Part shown: in pieces, positions 11,005 to 22,640 of the stretch
Layout of the letters: each line of letters starts with the position of its first letter
Position numbering within the stretch: the stretch's first letter is position 1
Translations under genes and position numbers: made by a program
Assembly (NCBI GenBank): GCA_034509755.1
Contig: CM067546.1
Span: forward strand, 33,874,383-33,938,382
Source of the DNA: Anisodus tanguticus
Lineage: Eukaryota; Streptophyta; Magnoliopsida; Solanales; Solanaceae
Direction of reading: 5' to 3'
DNA: 64,000 nt
The notes under the pieces: model-generated
Told to the model about the DNA's origin: nothing
Databases searched by the model: none
What the model saw: only the letters and a program-made list of their open reading frames with translations

Positions 11005-11783
11005 TTGGTTGATCTTCCTCAGGGAAATAAACCGTTGGGGTGTAAGTGGATACTCAAACGGAAATACAAAACAGATGGGTCTATAGACAAGTACAAAGCC
11101 AGGTTGGTAGTCAAGGGCTATCGGCAAACAGAAGGCTTTGACTACTTTGATACCTACTCCCGGTATCCGGATGACATCCATACGGGTATTCATTGCGATC
11201 GCGGCTTTGCGTGACCTTGAAATACACCAAATGGACGTCAAGACAAGCCTTCCTAAATGGTGATTTGGAAGAAGAAATATATATGGACCAACCCGAGGGG
11301 TACGTGGTTCAAGGACAAGAGAAGAAAGTCTGTCGACTTGTCAAATCTCTGTACGGGCTGAAACAAGCCCCGAAGCAATGGCACGAAAAATTTGATAGTA
11401 CTCTACTATCGAAGGGTTTCACCATTAATGAGTGTGATAAATGTGTCTACATGAAAGGTAACTCTGACTCGTTTGTTATGATATGCCCGTATGTAGACGA
11501 CATGTTAATCACGAGGAAGCGATCTAGGGTCATCCTAGAGACTAAGAACATGTTGAAACAATGCTTCGACATGAAGGATATGGGTATCGCAGATGTCATC
11601 TTAGGGATTAAAATCTCTAAGACGTCTGACGGGCTAGTCTTATCTCAGTCTCACTACATCGAGGATGTTTTGAGAAAGTTCGAGATGTTAGACAGTTCAC
11701 CGATAAAGTCACCAATGGATTCAAATCAAAAGCTTGATAAAAATCTTGGTGCACTGTATACCGGGAGCGATATGCATAGGTGA
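11005..11783 (+). pseudogene. Copia B reverse transcriptase
   Basis: The first frame gives VDLPQGNKPLGCKWILKRK and KARLVVKGYRQTEG (11005-11160). After a frameshift near 11190 the second frame gives AFLNGDLEEEIYMDQPEGY, SLYGLKQAPKQWHEKF and the catalytic PYVDDML (about 11488-11508), with both aspartates intact. It ends near the conserved MYITKR region, where the frame breaks again. This is the best-preserved part of the element. Confidence 0.85.
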
Positions 11784-11888
11784 TCGGTAGTTTGATGTAT
11801 ATAACAAAGCGCACCCGACCGACATTGCTTACGCGATCAATAAGTTGGCTAGGTTCACCGTAATCCAAGTGATAATCACCGGAAGGCG

Positions 11889-12422
11889 TTGAATCGGGTA
11901 TTACAATACTTGAAATACACGTTAAATTACGGGTTACACTATTCGAGATATCCAGCTGTACTAGAGGGGTACAGTGATGCAAACTGGATATCTGATATAG
12001 AGAACACCAAGTCCACCAGTGGGTATGTATTTACAATTGGTGGTGGGGCTGTGTCTTGGAAATCCTCTAAGCAAACTTGCATCGCCCGATCCACAATGGA
12101 ATCGGAGTTTATCGCTTTAGACAAAGCAGGAGAAGAAGCTGAGTGGCTTCATGACTTCTTAGAGGATGTTCCGTGTTGGAACAAACCCGTACCTTCGGTA
12201 ATGATCCACTGCGACAGTCAGTCGGCTCTAGGAAGGGCACGGAATGCTATGTACAACGGCAAGTCTCGTCATATTCGACGAAGGCATAAGACCGTTAGGC
12301 AAGCGATCACCACGGGTATAATATCCATTGATTACATTAAATCAAAGGATAATATAGCAGAACCCATTGACAAAGGGCTTACCCAAAGATCGGATGACAT
12401 GCTGTACAGGGAATGGGCTTAA
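11889..12422 (+). pseudogene. Copia B RNase H
   Basis: An open frame of 177 codons carries the Copia RNase H domain: GYSDANWISD, TSGYVFTIGGGAVSWKSSKQ, STMESEFIAL, IHCDSQSALGRA and HIRRRHKTVRQA. The acidic residues (D of SDANW, E of ESEF, D of CDSQ) are present. It ends at the normal stop of such polyproteins. It is separated from RT by a broken stretch near 11783-11889. Confidence 0.85.
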
Positions 12423-12753
12423 AACCCAAAATATAAGGACGATACGGCGGTAACCCAACCTTACTAACTGGAGATCCCGGTAATTTGGTTCAATGGGAAA
12501 ACTAAGTTGTAAAGGTTCGAGTTGATCGCTTCGGTGGAAGTATGAGCACTTCGGATAGTGATTTCGAAAAGAAACACCAAATCCAAAGCCGTTCCGCGAT
12601 AGACTTTAAGTGCTATCTGCGGTGTGGGTAAAGGTTAAGTTTTCAAAACCCGTAATGCTCATCAACAATTGAGGTTAGGTTTGGGAAACTTTTAATGGTT
12701 CCTAACACTTGTGAAGTGGGGTATAGCGGGATACCTTGTAGGAGACCACCTAT

Positions 12754-12794
12754 TTAAGTGCGAGGACGGGCCGCCTCAAAATGAACGCACTTAA
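12754..12794 (+). promoter_or_regulatory. Hairpin in Copia 3' noncoding region (copy B)
   Basis: TTAAGTGCG at 12754-12762 pairs with CGCACTTAA at 12786-12794 across a 23-bp loop. It stands about 330 bp after the RNase H stop and 275 bp before the LTR, in a 650-bp noncoding tail. Stem and near flanks match copy A. Confidence 0.6.
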
Positions 12795-13069
12795 GAATCC
12801 AAGACGTTGTCCATGGCCAAAACGGACAAAACATTACGAAGAAGAGAGTAAGGGAATTTGTTGTGTTGGTACCATTGACTTGGCTTACACTAAACACGAC
12901 GGTTCAAGACATCACGTTCACCGCGATAGTAAGTAAGTCCGATGGTATTCGGCTATGGAAGGTTCAAAGCTGAAGCTACCTCTCCTTATGCAACATCGGT
13001 CCGCTGAAATATTGCTGGAAATGGAAAAGGCACCATGTGAGTGCGCCAAAATCTCTTTCAAGAGGGGAT

Positions 13070-13864
13070 TGTTGGAAATTTGCCTTTGGCGGGAGTTGCG
13101 ACCGACCAACTTTAACGGCTTAAACACTAGTGTTACGTATGTTGGAGAATTCGGTTCTTCACACATGCATGATCTACTAAGTACGTAGATAACCGTAGGG
13201 CCAAGAATCGTCAAATTTCATTAAGAAATGAAAGAGATATTGGTCCACGAAGTGAGGTGTTTGAAGCATGGAAAGTGTGGTATTGAGTTCTATTCTCCCA
13301 CATCGGTAGAGGAAGAAAGAATTGTTGTGTATATAATACTCGAAATTGGTTTGGGGTTTGGGACCCCAAGGGGTATCCCATGTATTTAAAGGAGGGAGGA
13401 CCTAGATGTGCTTCGGTTCAAGGAAAGACCACACGCGCGCCGCCGCCGCCCGCCATCCGGTCCGGTTCCGGTTCCGAGTTCCGGGTTCCGGGTTCTCGGG
13501 TTCTCGGGTCGTGGGTCGTGGGCTGTGGGCTGTGGGCCTTCTGATATTATCTTTTTGGGCCGAGAACTTTGCCGAAGTGCGTTTGATCCCGAAGTTTCGG
13601 ATGTACGGTTTGGACCGAGAATTCTTTCGGATGTACGGTTTGGTCCCGAAGTTTCAAGATGTACAGTTTAGTCCCCGAAGTTTCAAGATGTACGAGTTTG
13701 GTCCCCGAAGTTTTTCGAGAAAATCAAAATTTCGACGGTCAAAACGAAACGCCAAAGCACTCAATTCAGCCATTTATTTTGGCTGAATTACTCCTCCCAT
13801 AATGGCCAATTCCGTTGGTCTTTTCACCATTTAATTTGGTGGCTTTACTACCTCCATAATGGCT
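13070..13864 (+). repeat. Copia LTR, B-type, interrupted
   Basis: It begins TGTTGGAAATTTGCC after the polypurine tract and follows the two solo LTRs (31007-31797 and 50037-51049, both minus) through the CATAATGG stretch. It has a TATA-like TGTATATAAT at 13327-13336 and four tandem units of the CCCGAAGTTTC-GATGTAC type. It stops at 13864, where another LTR start begins; the last part known from the solo copies is not found beyond 15341. Confidence 0.82.
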
Positions 13865-15341
13865 TGTTGGAAATTAGCCTTTGGCGGGGAGATGCGTCCA
13901 CCCATCTTTGATGAATTAAACACTAGTGTTTCGCATGTTGGAGACCTTGTCTCTTCGCACATGCATGATCTACGAAGTGAGTAGATGACCGTAGGGCCAA
14001 GAATCGTCTAATTTCGTTGAGAAATGAAAGAGATATTGGTCCACGAAGTAAGGTGTTTGAGACATGGAAATGTGGTGTGGGACAAATCTACCACATCGGT
14101 GGGAATAGGAAGAATTGCTCTCTATATAAGTCTCTAATGTGGTAAAGGGTTTGGATCCCCAAGGGGTATCCCATGTGTTTAAAGGAGGGAAGACCTAGAT
14201 GTGCTTGGGTTCAAGGCTAAGCCCACACGCGCGCGCCGCCGCCCGCCGTCCCATCCGGTCGGTCCGGTCTCGGGCTCGGGTCGTGGGGCGCGGGGCGGGG
14301 CCGTGGGCCTTTCTCGATATTATCTTTTTGGACCGAGAGAACTCGCCGGATGTACGGTTTGATCCCCGAATTTTCATATGTACGTTTGGACGAGAATTCT
14401 TTTATATGTACGATTTGGTCCCCGAAGTTTCAATATGTACGAGTTTGGACCGAATTTACGGAGACTTTTTTACGCCTACCGTTGGGATGTTTTTGAGGAA
14501 TTAATCAGCCATTACTTGGCTGATTAACTCCTCCATTAATGACCCCATTACTTGGCGATTGGACAGCCTTTCAATGGCCATTAACAGCCATTACTTGGCT
14601 GTTTTAATGCCCTCCTAAATGGCCATTAACAGCCATGTTTTGGCGGTTGGACAGCCCCTTCTCTATGCTATATATTGAGCTTCATTTGGCTCAATTCGGG
14701 GGACAATATAGACGAAAAACAGGCCACAAAACAGACGAAAAAGACACGAAAAATCAGCAAACCGGTGCTGAAAAATCAGCAAACCGGTGGCTGAAAAATC
14801 AGCAAAACAAGTGGCTGAAAATCACCAAAAAAAACGGTGACCAAACCCTCACGTATACACAAGATATACACTACAGAGACACACTATATACACAGAGACA
14901 AAAGAGAAGAGTAAATAGAAACTCTTCCTTCCTATTCCATATCTTGACAAGTCGAGTCATATTTGTTTGCTTCGACATGGCTCAACCTATTGGCTTTGTA
15001 GTGTTGAGATTAAAGTGTTGTTTTATCTTGGGAGACTATTGCCCGCTAACGTAAAAGCATATATACGGGGCAATCTTGTCTTAAGGATAGAGGGCTATCC
15101 TCGACTCAACACACAACGTTGTAACCTTCCAGATTTAGTTGTTTCTTGATTTCAGGATATCAAGATTCAAGACACAACATACTTGCGGCAGTTCTCAAAG
15201 TTGGCTTTGCAAGGTGATCAAGATTCAAGACACAACGCACTTGCGGCAGTTTTGAAGTTTGACCATTTATTTATCCTTTCGAACATTTGTAATAGTTATT
15301 TACATCCCGTACTGCTTTATAAAGTACGATAGAGGACCAAC
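13865..15341 (+). repeat. Copia LTR, A-type, complete
   Basis: It begins TGTTGGAAATTAGCC and ends GAGGACCAACA, giving TGTTGG/CCAACA ends like the two solo LTRs. A TATA-like TCTATATAAG is at 14121-14130. At 1477 bp it is longer than the solo copies because of an added stretch near 14650-15250. The 5 bp on its left (TGGCT) and right (CAAAC) do not match, so it is not a simple solo LTR. It may be the 3' LTR of the compound element. Confidence 0.8.
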
Positions 15342-16329
15342 ACAAACTGCAAAATCTTTCACAAACTTTGGATTTGGTCGTAGTAGTTCCTTCGATACTC
15401 TGTGTTTTTGCGAATGAATGAATGAATTCAAAATATTGTTTTCTTTGTTTGAAATTGTAATTTTTTTTGTTTAAAATCAATGCAAATAAGCTCTAACCGA
15501 TTTCAAATGTAGGCTCAACTCAATTGTTTCATCCTTTAACACTAGTGGATTCTTCCCGACACCACAATATTTATTGAATATGTAAATTTGAATGAATCGT
15601 GTTATTTTTGTGTTGAGTTTAATATTCGCATAGACCAATAAATCAGTTTCATTTATTTAATTCAAGTCTCACATATGTCATCTCATAACTCCTTTAAAAT
15701 AAGAGACATTGTTAATCATAAAGAGCAATTGGGTCCAATAGATGGAAGGAAGACAATTTAAGTCACTCACTTTGACTTTTACTATTCTTAAATTCAAATA
15801 TCTTACTTGGCATGTTTAAGAGTTAAGATCATTAGATTCAATTATTTTAATACATTACACATATCTTTAATTATATAATTTTAAAAATATTACTTTTAAA
15901 AACTACATATTTAGTTAAATTAAGACAAATAAAATGAAATATTCTTTTTTTAATTTCTAATTATTTAACTAATGACGGTTCACCGTATGCCTCACAGAAA
16001 TCAAAAGGTTGGCGGTCTTTAAATTAGCGGCAAAACTATTTTCCACCAACAAAGCTTTGTCCAGGGAATAAAACTATTGATAATCTATTTAATTTCTTGT
16101 ACTTGATCAGATAAAATGCTATAAACTGTTTAGAGGGAGAGAATTGGACTCTTATGTATTTATGTTGAAAAGTTTTATCTTTTCTTTTCTGGAAATATTT
16201 AGGAAATTTTCGATCTGAAAGATAAAATTAAAATCTAAAGCACAGTTCAGAGCTCTTCAAAGTTGTGAAAAAATTGCACGTAAAAAAGTGACCCCCATTT
16301 GGCCTTCAAAAGGCTTTTTTTCCCCCTTA
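15342..16329. other. No gene recognised
   Basis: AT-rich spacer with no supported gene, terminal repeat or RNA gene. Confidence 0.5.
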
Positions 16330-16337
16330 ATTACATT

Positions 16338-17474
16338 CAGTGCCGGATTATGGTAGGACCAGAGGGGAGCTGTGGCCCCCCTCAAAATTTTTTTTTTTTT
16401 TTTTTATATATACTAGTCACGGTTTAAAAACTCTAAATCTCGTCACTTTTTTAGCGGCACCAGCAATTCACGAACTCACACTCGCAGCACGGCTCCACTC
16501 TCTCACAATCTATTTCTCTCCATTCGTCTCTCCATCTCTGATAATACTTAACTGCAGAAGATTTATTTATTTATTTATTTATTTGGGTCTCTTTTTCTTC
16601 TACAAAACATAAATCTAGTATGCCTTGGATGCATAGTTGCATCATAAGCAATTACAGGTTGTTTCCAATATACATGATATGAGTTTTAATGGGTAATTTT
16701 TGATATGGGTTTCTTTTAAATCAGCAAAAGATTACAACTTTATGTTTGTTTAATCATTTACGAGGCTATTTTGGGCTTATAGGAGTGGAATTAACTGATT
16801 AAGGCTTTAAAAGCCGAATTTCTCTGACTTAGTTATGTTTTCAGATTTAGATGTTATCTTTGATGATTGATTTATGTATTTTTTAGGAGTGGTACGATGG
16901 TCAAACTTAGGAAAATTGATGCATTTTTCAAGAGGAAAGCTTCCAACAAAGATGAAAATTGTATAGCTTCAACATCAACACTTGAAAAGCACCATTCCGA
17001 TGATCAAACAGTTCAACTGGATGAGCAACCTTGCAAGATTCAAAAAGTCACCATGGATGAATTTGATATCAATTGTTTAGAACGTGACACCGGAAAGCGT
17101 CCCCAAATTTGGGAATATCTAGTGAATCGAAGAGATGAAGTTCGAAGAGTTTATATCAATTGGGGTCCCTATCAATGTCAAGTTGAAAAGTATCCCCTCA
17201 ATAGAGATAAGCATATGATGGTTTATATTGAAAAAAAGATAGTTGAAAGCTTTAGCTTTGATTCAATTATTATTGATTTCAAGTCTTTAAAAGAACGAAG
17301 GGCAGCACTTTAATTTTAGGTACGTTTTTTCCTTTATATATTATATTTTTTTGTTGTGTTGATGTTATTTTGAATCTTTGATAAAATTATATTTTGTTCT
17401 TATAAATTCCAATTATAATATTTTAGTTAGGAGTTACCGCTCCCCTTAATATTTTTGGGCAAGTTCCACCACTT
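16338..17474 (+). mobile_element. hAT element, non-autonomous
   Basis: An exact 8-bp duplication ATTACATT flanks the unit (16330-16337 and 17475-17482). The left end is CAGTGCCGGATTATGG; the right end read inverted is AAGTGGTGGAAC, an imperfect partner. The 8-bp duplication, end sequence and transposase fragment inside agree with the hAT superfamily. At 1137 bp it is a deletion derivative. It contains an ATTT microsatellite at 16561-16584. Confidence 0.8.
16897..17313 (+). pseudogene. ZMYM/TTF-type hAT transposase, internally deleted
   Basis: The ATG at 16897 opens MVKLRKIDAFFKRK, the start typical of plant zinc-finger MYM-type 1-like hAT proteins. A middle part RPQIWEYLVNRRDEVRRVYI leads to the TTF-type zinc-finger entry WGPYQ. 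The frame then jumps to a C-terminal-like IIDFKSLKERRAAL and stops. The zinc finger, the RNase-H-like catalytic core and the dimerisation domain are missing. The product would be 138 residues against several hundred in intact members. Confidence 0.7.
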
Positions 17475-17830
17475 ATTACATTGTTATAATCTTATGTGTC
17501 AAATTCATTTCAATTAGCACTTGAAAACATGTTAACATTTGAAACTTATCAATTCAAAATCCTTTCTAAAAATCCAATTGTCTGCAATAACCGACCCTCA
17601 AAGAACTTTATCAAGGAAAACAAAAGAAATTCACAAAGGAAAGTTATAATTGGCACTGATATAAAACTGAGGACACCTTTAAATTTTCGGCGGAATGCTA
17701 AAGTACTCTATTATATATGTAAGTTATGGATGAAGAAACTATGTTGTGCTATCTAACAAATCAACACCTTGCTAATTAAGAGCCAAATAAAAGAAGAAGA
17801 AAAAGAAACTACAATTGAGCCAAAATAAAA

Positions 17831-18721
17831 CTATACTTCGTCGATATCTACGTTGCATGACTCTGAAACTTCACCAAAACCACCATTTCCAGTAGTTGTT
17901 TTGCTTTTGTATTCTCCAAAAGTGGTGCAACTTTTTGTTGAATTATGTCCCTTTATAATTTTTGCTCTCACATGTTCTGGTAATTTCAGTGTAAACCTAT
18001 CTTCAGCTCCTCTAGCCCTATCTATTGAATGTCCCGTCGAATGCGATCTTGAAAATTTTGCTACTCTATTTTGTAATTCAACACGTTCTAATGTTGCACT
18101 AGCCCTTTTCGGATTCTCATCACATTGGCCACTTCCTTCTTTTTCTTTTTCTTTTCGATTATCATGGTCGTTGCTTTTTATTACTATACTCAAAGAATCT
18201 TCTAACGACTCGTCCTCATTAATGTCAGGCATGGCATTATTGTTCAATAACCTTTTTTGTAGCGCCTCCGGCGAGTCTAGGCTCGCGCGACATACCGGAC
18301 ATGTCTTGTGCGATTCGAGCCAGAGATCAATGCAATCTTGATGGTACACGTGGTTACATGATGTTATGAGGCGGAGCAAACTATCGTCCTCGAACTCAAC
18401 CAAACAAATGGCACATTCGAGCCCATATTTTTCTTTTCTATAATCTTTTACGCTTGAATAGGTAAATGTTGGATATGATTTAATTATCGAGGGGTCAAGA
18501 CCTTGTTCATTTGCTGAAACCCTAGGGTCAATTGGTGTTCCATTAGGACTATTTCGTAAATGCCATGTGTATAGTAGATTTTGTATGAAACACCTACAAA
18601 AGAAAATAGAGAAAAAACTTATGAAAAAAATTACAAGGAGGATGATAGTGAAGATTATTGCTATTGGTGGGGAGGCATATGCTGTTGGTGGGGTTGAGTT
18701 TTGGACAGAATTTGAAGACAT
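17831..18721 (-). CDS. ATL-type RING-H2 finger E3 ubiquitin ligase
   Basis: A 296-codon intronless frame. Members of the ATL family are membrane E3 ligases that pass ubiquitin from an E2 to a target, often in defence or carbon/nitrogen signalling. Residues 18-46 form one hydrophobic segment (AIIFTIILLVIFFISFF) followed by C-R-C-F. A GLD motif (GLDPSIIKSYPTF) is at 74-86. The RING-H2 has C103, C106, C122, H124, H127, C130, C141 and C144, with W134 and P142 in the places that define ATLs. The C-terminal half is polar with basic patches and no known domain. The layout suggests the ATL29 branch, but the exact orthologue is not settled. No break is seen and the gene looks functional. Confidence 0.93.
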   Translation of the reverse strand: MSSNSVQNSTPPTAYASPPIAIIFTIILLVIFFISFFSIFFCRCFIQNLLYTWHLRNSPNGTPIDPRVSANEQGLDPSIIKSYPTFTYSSVKDYRKEKYGLECAICLVEFEDDSLLRLITSCNHVYHQDCIDLWLESHKTCPVCRASLDSPEALQKRLLNNNAMPDINEDESLEDSLSIVIKSNDHDNRKEKEKEGSGQCDENPKRASATLERVELQNRVAKFSRSHSTGHSIDRARGAEDRFTLKLPEHVRAKIIKGHNSTKSCTTFGEYKSKTTTGNGGFGEVSESCNVDIDEV

Positions 18722-19842
18722 TTGAAGAAAAAAGAGAGCATTAAGAATATAAATTTGGCCGGAAAATATATTAATCCGGCCTTGGTTTGTGAAGAAAAGT
18801 GATGAAAGAAGCTGGGAAAAGGAATAGTTGTGACATGGTTGCTTTAGATTAATTTTCTATTTTTTTGTTAGTGTTGTTAGTTATTGGGGTGAGAAAATAA
18901 AAAGAGTAGTGTTGTTATTGAGAGAAAGGATGAGTGAGAAAATTAAGGATTAGTAGTGTATAGAATACTTATGTGTTAAAATATGGTACAGTAACGTGGA
19001 CAAAGTTGGTTTTTTTATCTATGGTTTGGAAGCAAGTTTTAAAGCCCGTCCTTATCTTGAGGAAAGATGAGGTATTTTGTATAGTTAGTGTTAATAGTTT
19101 TGTTACCATCACTAGCAGGCGTGAATGCATGTATAAAAAATGGTTCACATGCATTCATGGTAATCTTACTAAATTTATTAAATTATGTGTATAATTCTTA
19201 AAATATACTATCTAATATTAATTGCACTAATTCATGGTCAATCGAAACTGAATGAAGCATTAGTTAACGACTGGGTTTAATGGCTTAAGGTCAACGGATC
19301 AATCCCAACGGATCACTAGGTCACTCGCAAAACCCAAAATTATGTTAAGAATGTTAACAAATATTCAAAATGTAATATACATAAATAAAAAGTAATATTT
19401 GATGTATTATAATGTTTCCAATTATGTTAGATTTGATCTATTATAATGTTTCCAATTATGTGCTACCATAATTTGGACCGTTCATTGTTGGTTATTTTCT
19501 ACCTAATCATTCATAGTGCCTTCTTGTGTTTTTGCTAATTGAGATATGTGATAGATCCTTTTACATTTGAAAAAGGGTTGAATCTCATAGATTTACTAGA
19601 ATATGATAGCAAGTGAAATCATACATGATGTTGAAACTTAAACGACAACCGGTTTTTCATTTTGCAAATTTCATCGATAATTTGTAAATTCTGGCAGCGG
19701 TATATTCATTTTTTGCTGGTTGAATTTTGATTCAAAGGTTTTTTCTTCGTATTCAAAAGCTGAAGGATGTATTGTTTCCCTATGTTAAAAAGTTAAAGGA
19801 GATAAACTGAAATTTACTCTTTATTTTACTTGTAATTGATTT
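18722..19842. other. Upstream region of the ATL gene
   Basis: AT-rich spacer holding the ATL promoter on the minus strand. A TATA-like stretch (TTTATATTC on the minus strand, about 18748-18756) lies only about 30 bp upstream of the ATG; another candidate is near 18765-18775. A 34-bp direct repeat around TATTATAATGTTTCCAATTA lies at 19398-19431 and 19432-19461. No other gene is seen. Confidence 0.4.
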
Positions 19843-19980
19843 TATTAGCACAGTATATTATGATAGGTGTATATTTAAGGTAAATTAGGATTCTTATTGT
19901 ATTAGGAATCAACCTCTGTACAACTATATATATTGTGATTAATGAAAGAAATCCCTAAGGGAAATTATTCCAATCTTACA
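19843..19980 (+). repeat. 5' LTR of Copia E
   Basis: It starts TATTAGCACAG and ends AATCTTACA. The right LTR has CGAATATTCTCCGAATATT after TATTAG and a further 8 bp near TTGTAATT, both missing here. LTRs usually start TG, so the first bases are probably mutated. Confidence 0.88.
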
Positions 19981-19994
19981 TGGTATCAGGAGCC
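19981..19994 (+). other. Primer binding site of Copia E
   Basis: TGGTATCAGGAGCC begins directly after the LTR. It matches the initiator-methionine-tRNA primer site used by most plant Copia elements (TGGTATCAGAGC) apart from an extra base. Confidence 0.85.
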
Positions 19995-20224
19995 AAACCC
20001 TAATCCCTACTCTTTTCTTTCTCCTACGCCGCCGACCACCACCCAAATTTTTCTCCCTTCCTCTCGGCCGACGGCTACACAATCGACACCATGTCTCGCC
20101 CTACTTCCCCCATCAATTCCGGTTCTTCCACCGGCACTTTTGACAACCCCCTCAACGTTCATCGTCTTCTTTTCATCCGGCATTCGCCGTTACCAACATC
20201 AAGAATTTTATCACTATAACTCTT

Positions 20225-20990
20225 GACCAAGAAGACTGTTAATATTCCATGTGGATAGAACTGTTCTATATCCATGCATGTACGTACAATGTGCTAGATC
20301 ATATTGATGATTTTGTTCCCCGTCCCACCGATGTTGCAGACTCGACATGGCATCGCCTTGACGCCATCGTCAAATAGTGGATATATGGCACCATCTCAAA
20401 GGATTTGTTGTGTACTATCATGAAAACAGGTGCTACGGCACGTGAACTCTGGGTACGGTTAGAAGAAATTTTTCAAGATAATAAAAATACTCGGGCCGTG
20501 TATTTGGAAGAGTAATTTAACAATACGCGTCTCGAGAATTTTACCAACATGTCTGAATATTGTAAACAACTGAAACTCATAGCCGATCAACTTTCCAACG
20601 TAGGGACGTCTGTTTCAGAAACCAAGATGGTACTTCAACTAGTTGCTCGTTTACCGAAAGGTGAATATGATACACTTGCAACAATGATTCAACAGGCCGA
20701 CCCATTACCGAGTTTCAACAAGGCGTGCTCATAACTTTTGTTGGAAGAAACCCGCCGTACTAAACAAGAGGAGCACAATCAGAAGGCATTAGCCATTGAA
20801 AGCACGGCACCACCGACGGCCAACACCACCCAGCCACCACCGCCAGACCACCACCACCAGCAATCCTGCGGCGGCGGACGTGGCGACAGAGGTCGTGGTA
20901 GCAACAACAAAGGGAAGGGCCGCGGCAAGGGCCAACAGAACCAACAGCCAAGCCCAGCCCCTGCTCCTTACTTTCAGTGGGCTGGACAGC
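20225..20990 (+). pseudogene. Copia E gag, broken
   Basis: Translated pieces follow a UBN2-type gag: WIELFYIHACTYNVLDHID near 20255, then an in-frame stop at a former tryptophan near 20376. The stretch SEYCKQLKLIADQLSNVG (20552-20605) continues to LPSFNKACS. The tail is rich in Pro, Gln and Gly, with no CCHC zinc knuckle evident. At least two further stops interrupt it. Confidence 0.7.
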
Positions 20991-21019
20991 CCCTTGGCCC
21001 AATACCGTAACTCGGCCCT

Positions 21020-22640
21020 CGCCGCATGCCCCTACCCAACATCAGGGGCCCAATTCCAGCAAGGTTGGCAGCCAGGCCTTTAGGCTCCGCCCTAGCCAAC
21101 CGGCAGGCCCACCAACCCATACAACAGGCCCATCTGGTTACAGCCCATCAACACCCGCAAGTCAGCAGCTTGGCCCCCACCGATTTGGACCAGGCTTTCA
21201 GCACCGTGAACCTTCAATACCCCGATGATAATTGGTACATGGACATCGGAGCCACATCTCACCTCACCCGGTCTTCAGGTAATTTATCTCAAATGCTTTG
21301 GTTACAGTGTCCTCAATTTATTACTGTTGGCAATGGTCATCGCCTTCCAATTGAAGGTTACGGTAACACACATACCAAACATCCCCATCCACTTTCTCCC
21401 TAAATCACGTCCTTTAAACCCCTAACATCATTAAAAACTTAATCTCTGTGAGAAAATTCACTCGCAATAATTCTGTGTCTGTCGAATTTGACCCTTTTGG
21501 TTTTTCTGTGAAGGATCTCAATACGGGGAAAATTCTTACGCGCTGTAATAGTGTGGGAGACCTCTACCCCTTAACTCAATCTTCCGTTGTTAGACCCAAT
21601 CACCTGTATCCCTTGTGGCTATCTCTCCGTCAACTTGGCACAACAGATTCGGACACCCTGGAGATACTGTTTTTAATTTTCTTAGAACTACTAAGCGTAT
21701 TCAATGTAATAATGGGAAACTTGCCCAACATTATTTTTCTTGCCCGCTTGGCAAGCATACTCGTATTCCATTTATGTCATCCAACAGTGTTACTTTTTCT
21801 CCTTTTGATATTGTTCATGTTGATTTGTGGACATCTCCGGTTGTTAGCTCTTTGGGTTACAAATTTTATCTAGTATTCTTAGATGATTTTTCACATTTTG
21901 TCTGGATTTACACATTGAAATTCAAATTTGAAGTCTTTGCCAAGTTCCTCGAATTTCAAAAATTCATTAAAACATAGTTTGAAAAATCTATAAAATCTTT
22001 CCAATGTGATAATGGACGTGAATTTAATAATTCGGCATTTCACAATTTCTACTCTAAACAAGGCATGTTTTTCCGTTTTTCCTGTCCCTATACTTCCTCC
22101 CAAAATGAAAAGGCTGAACGAATTATACGTAACATCAATAACATGGTTCGCACCCTTCTGTTTCATGCATGTCTTCCACCGCCTTTTTGGGTCTATGCTG
22201 TTAAAATGGTAAAATCCCTCTTTATTATTTTACCCACTACCACTCTTCAAAACAAGACCCCCACCGAAAATTTATACCGTAGGATCCCGTCCTATGATCA
22301 ACTCAGAATATTTAGTTGCCTATGCTACCCCAATCTAGCCTCCACTGTCCCTCACAAATTAGCACCACGAACTACGCCATGTGTCTTCATTGGTCTCACG
22401 TCTAATCATAGGGGTTACCTGTGCTATGACCTGTCCACTCGTAAAATCTTTATCTCCCGCCATGTCACATTTGACGAGACGTGTTTTCCATTTTCCAATC
22501 TTTGGAAATTTCAAACCACGGACTACACATTTCTTGATGAGACAGATCTGTCCTCGCTAGTCAAATCACTGTTCCAACTTCCAACCATTGTTCGCGCGTC
22601 AACATTGTCGGTGTCGGGGTCTCACCTACACCAGTGACCA
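21020..22640 (+). pseudogene. Copia E protease and integrase, broken
   Basis: The protease site reads NWYMDIGATSHLT (about 21230-21268), with isoleucine in place of S/T in the usual D-S/T-G triad. The gag-pre-integrase part follows (VEFDPFGFSVKDLNTGKIL). The integrase core has HVDLWTSP, LVFLDDFSHFVWIY near 21818-21920, and QCDNGREFNNSAF near 21997-22037, with a stop just before it. The C-terminal part (PYDQLRIFSCLCYPNLAS, HRGYLCYDLSTRKIFISRHV) is better preserved, ending near 22640. Frames change several times. Confidence 0.75.

Larger units (their letters stand above)
8252..13069 (+). mobile_element. Copia retrotransposon B, internal region
   Basis: The order gag, protease, integrase, reverse transcriptase, RNase H identifies Ty1/Copia. 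The best preserved parts are protease and RT/RNase H; integrase is scrambled. The region runs from the broken A-type LTR at about 8251 to a polypurine tract (AAGAGGGGA) before the B-type LTR at 13070. No primer binding site (TGGTATCAGAGC type) was seen after the left LTR, so the true 5' LTR end and leader of B are probably deleted. Frameshifts and stops make it non-autonomous. Confidence 0.85.

Noticed and set aside
13860..15346. Solo-LTR interpretation of the A-type LTR
   Set aside because: The 5-bp flanks TGGCT and CAAAC do not match, and the rest of the interrupted B-type LTR is not found on the far side.
20796..21228. Overlapping Pro/His-rich frames
   Set aside because: Low-complexity gag tail of Copia E read in other frames.
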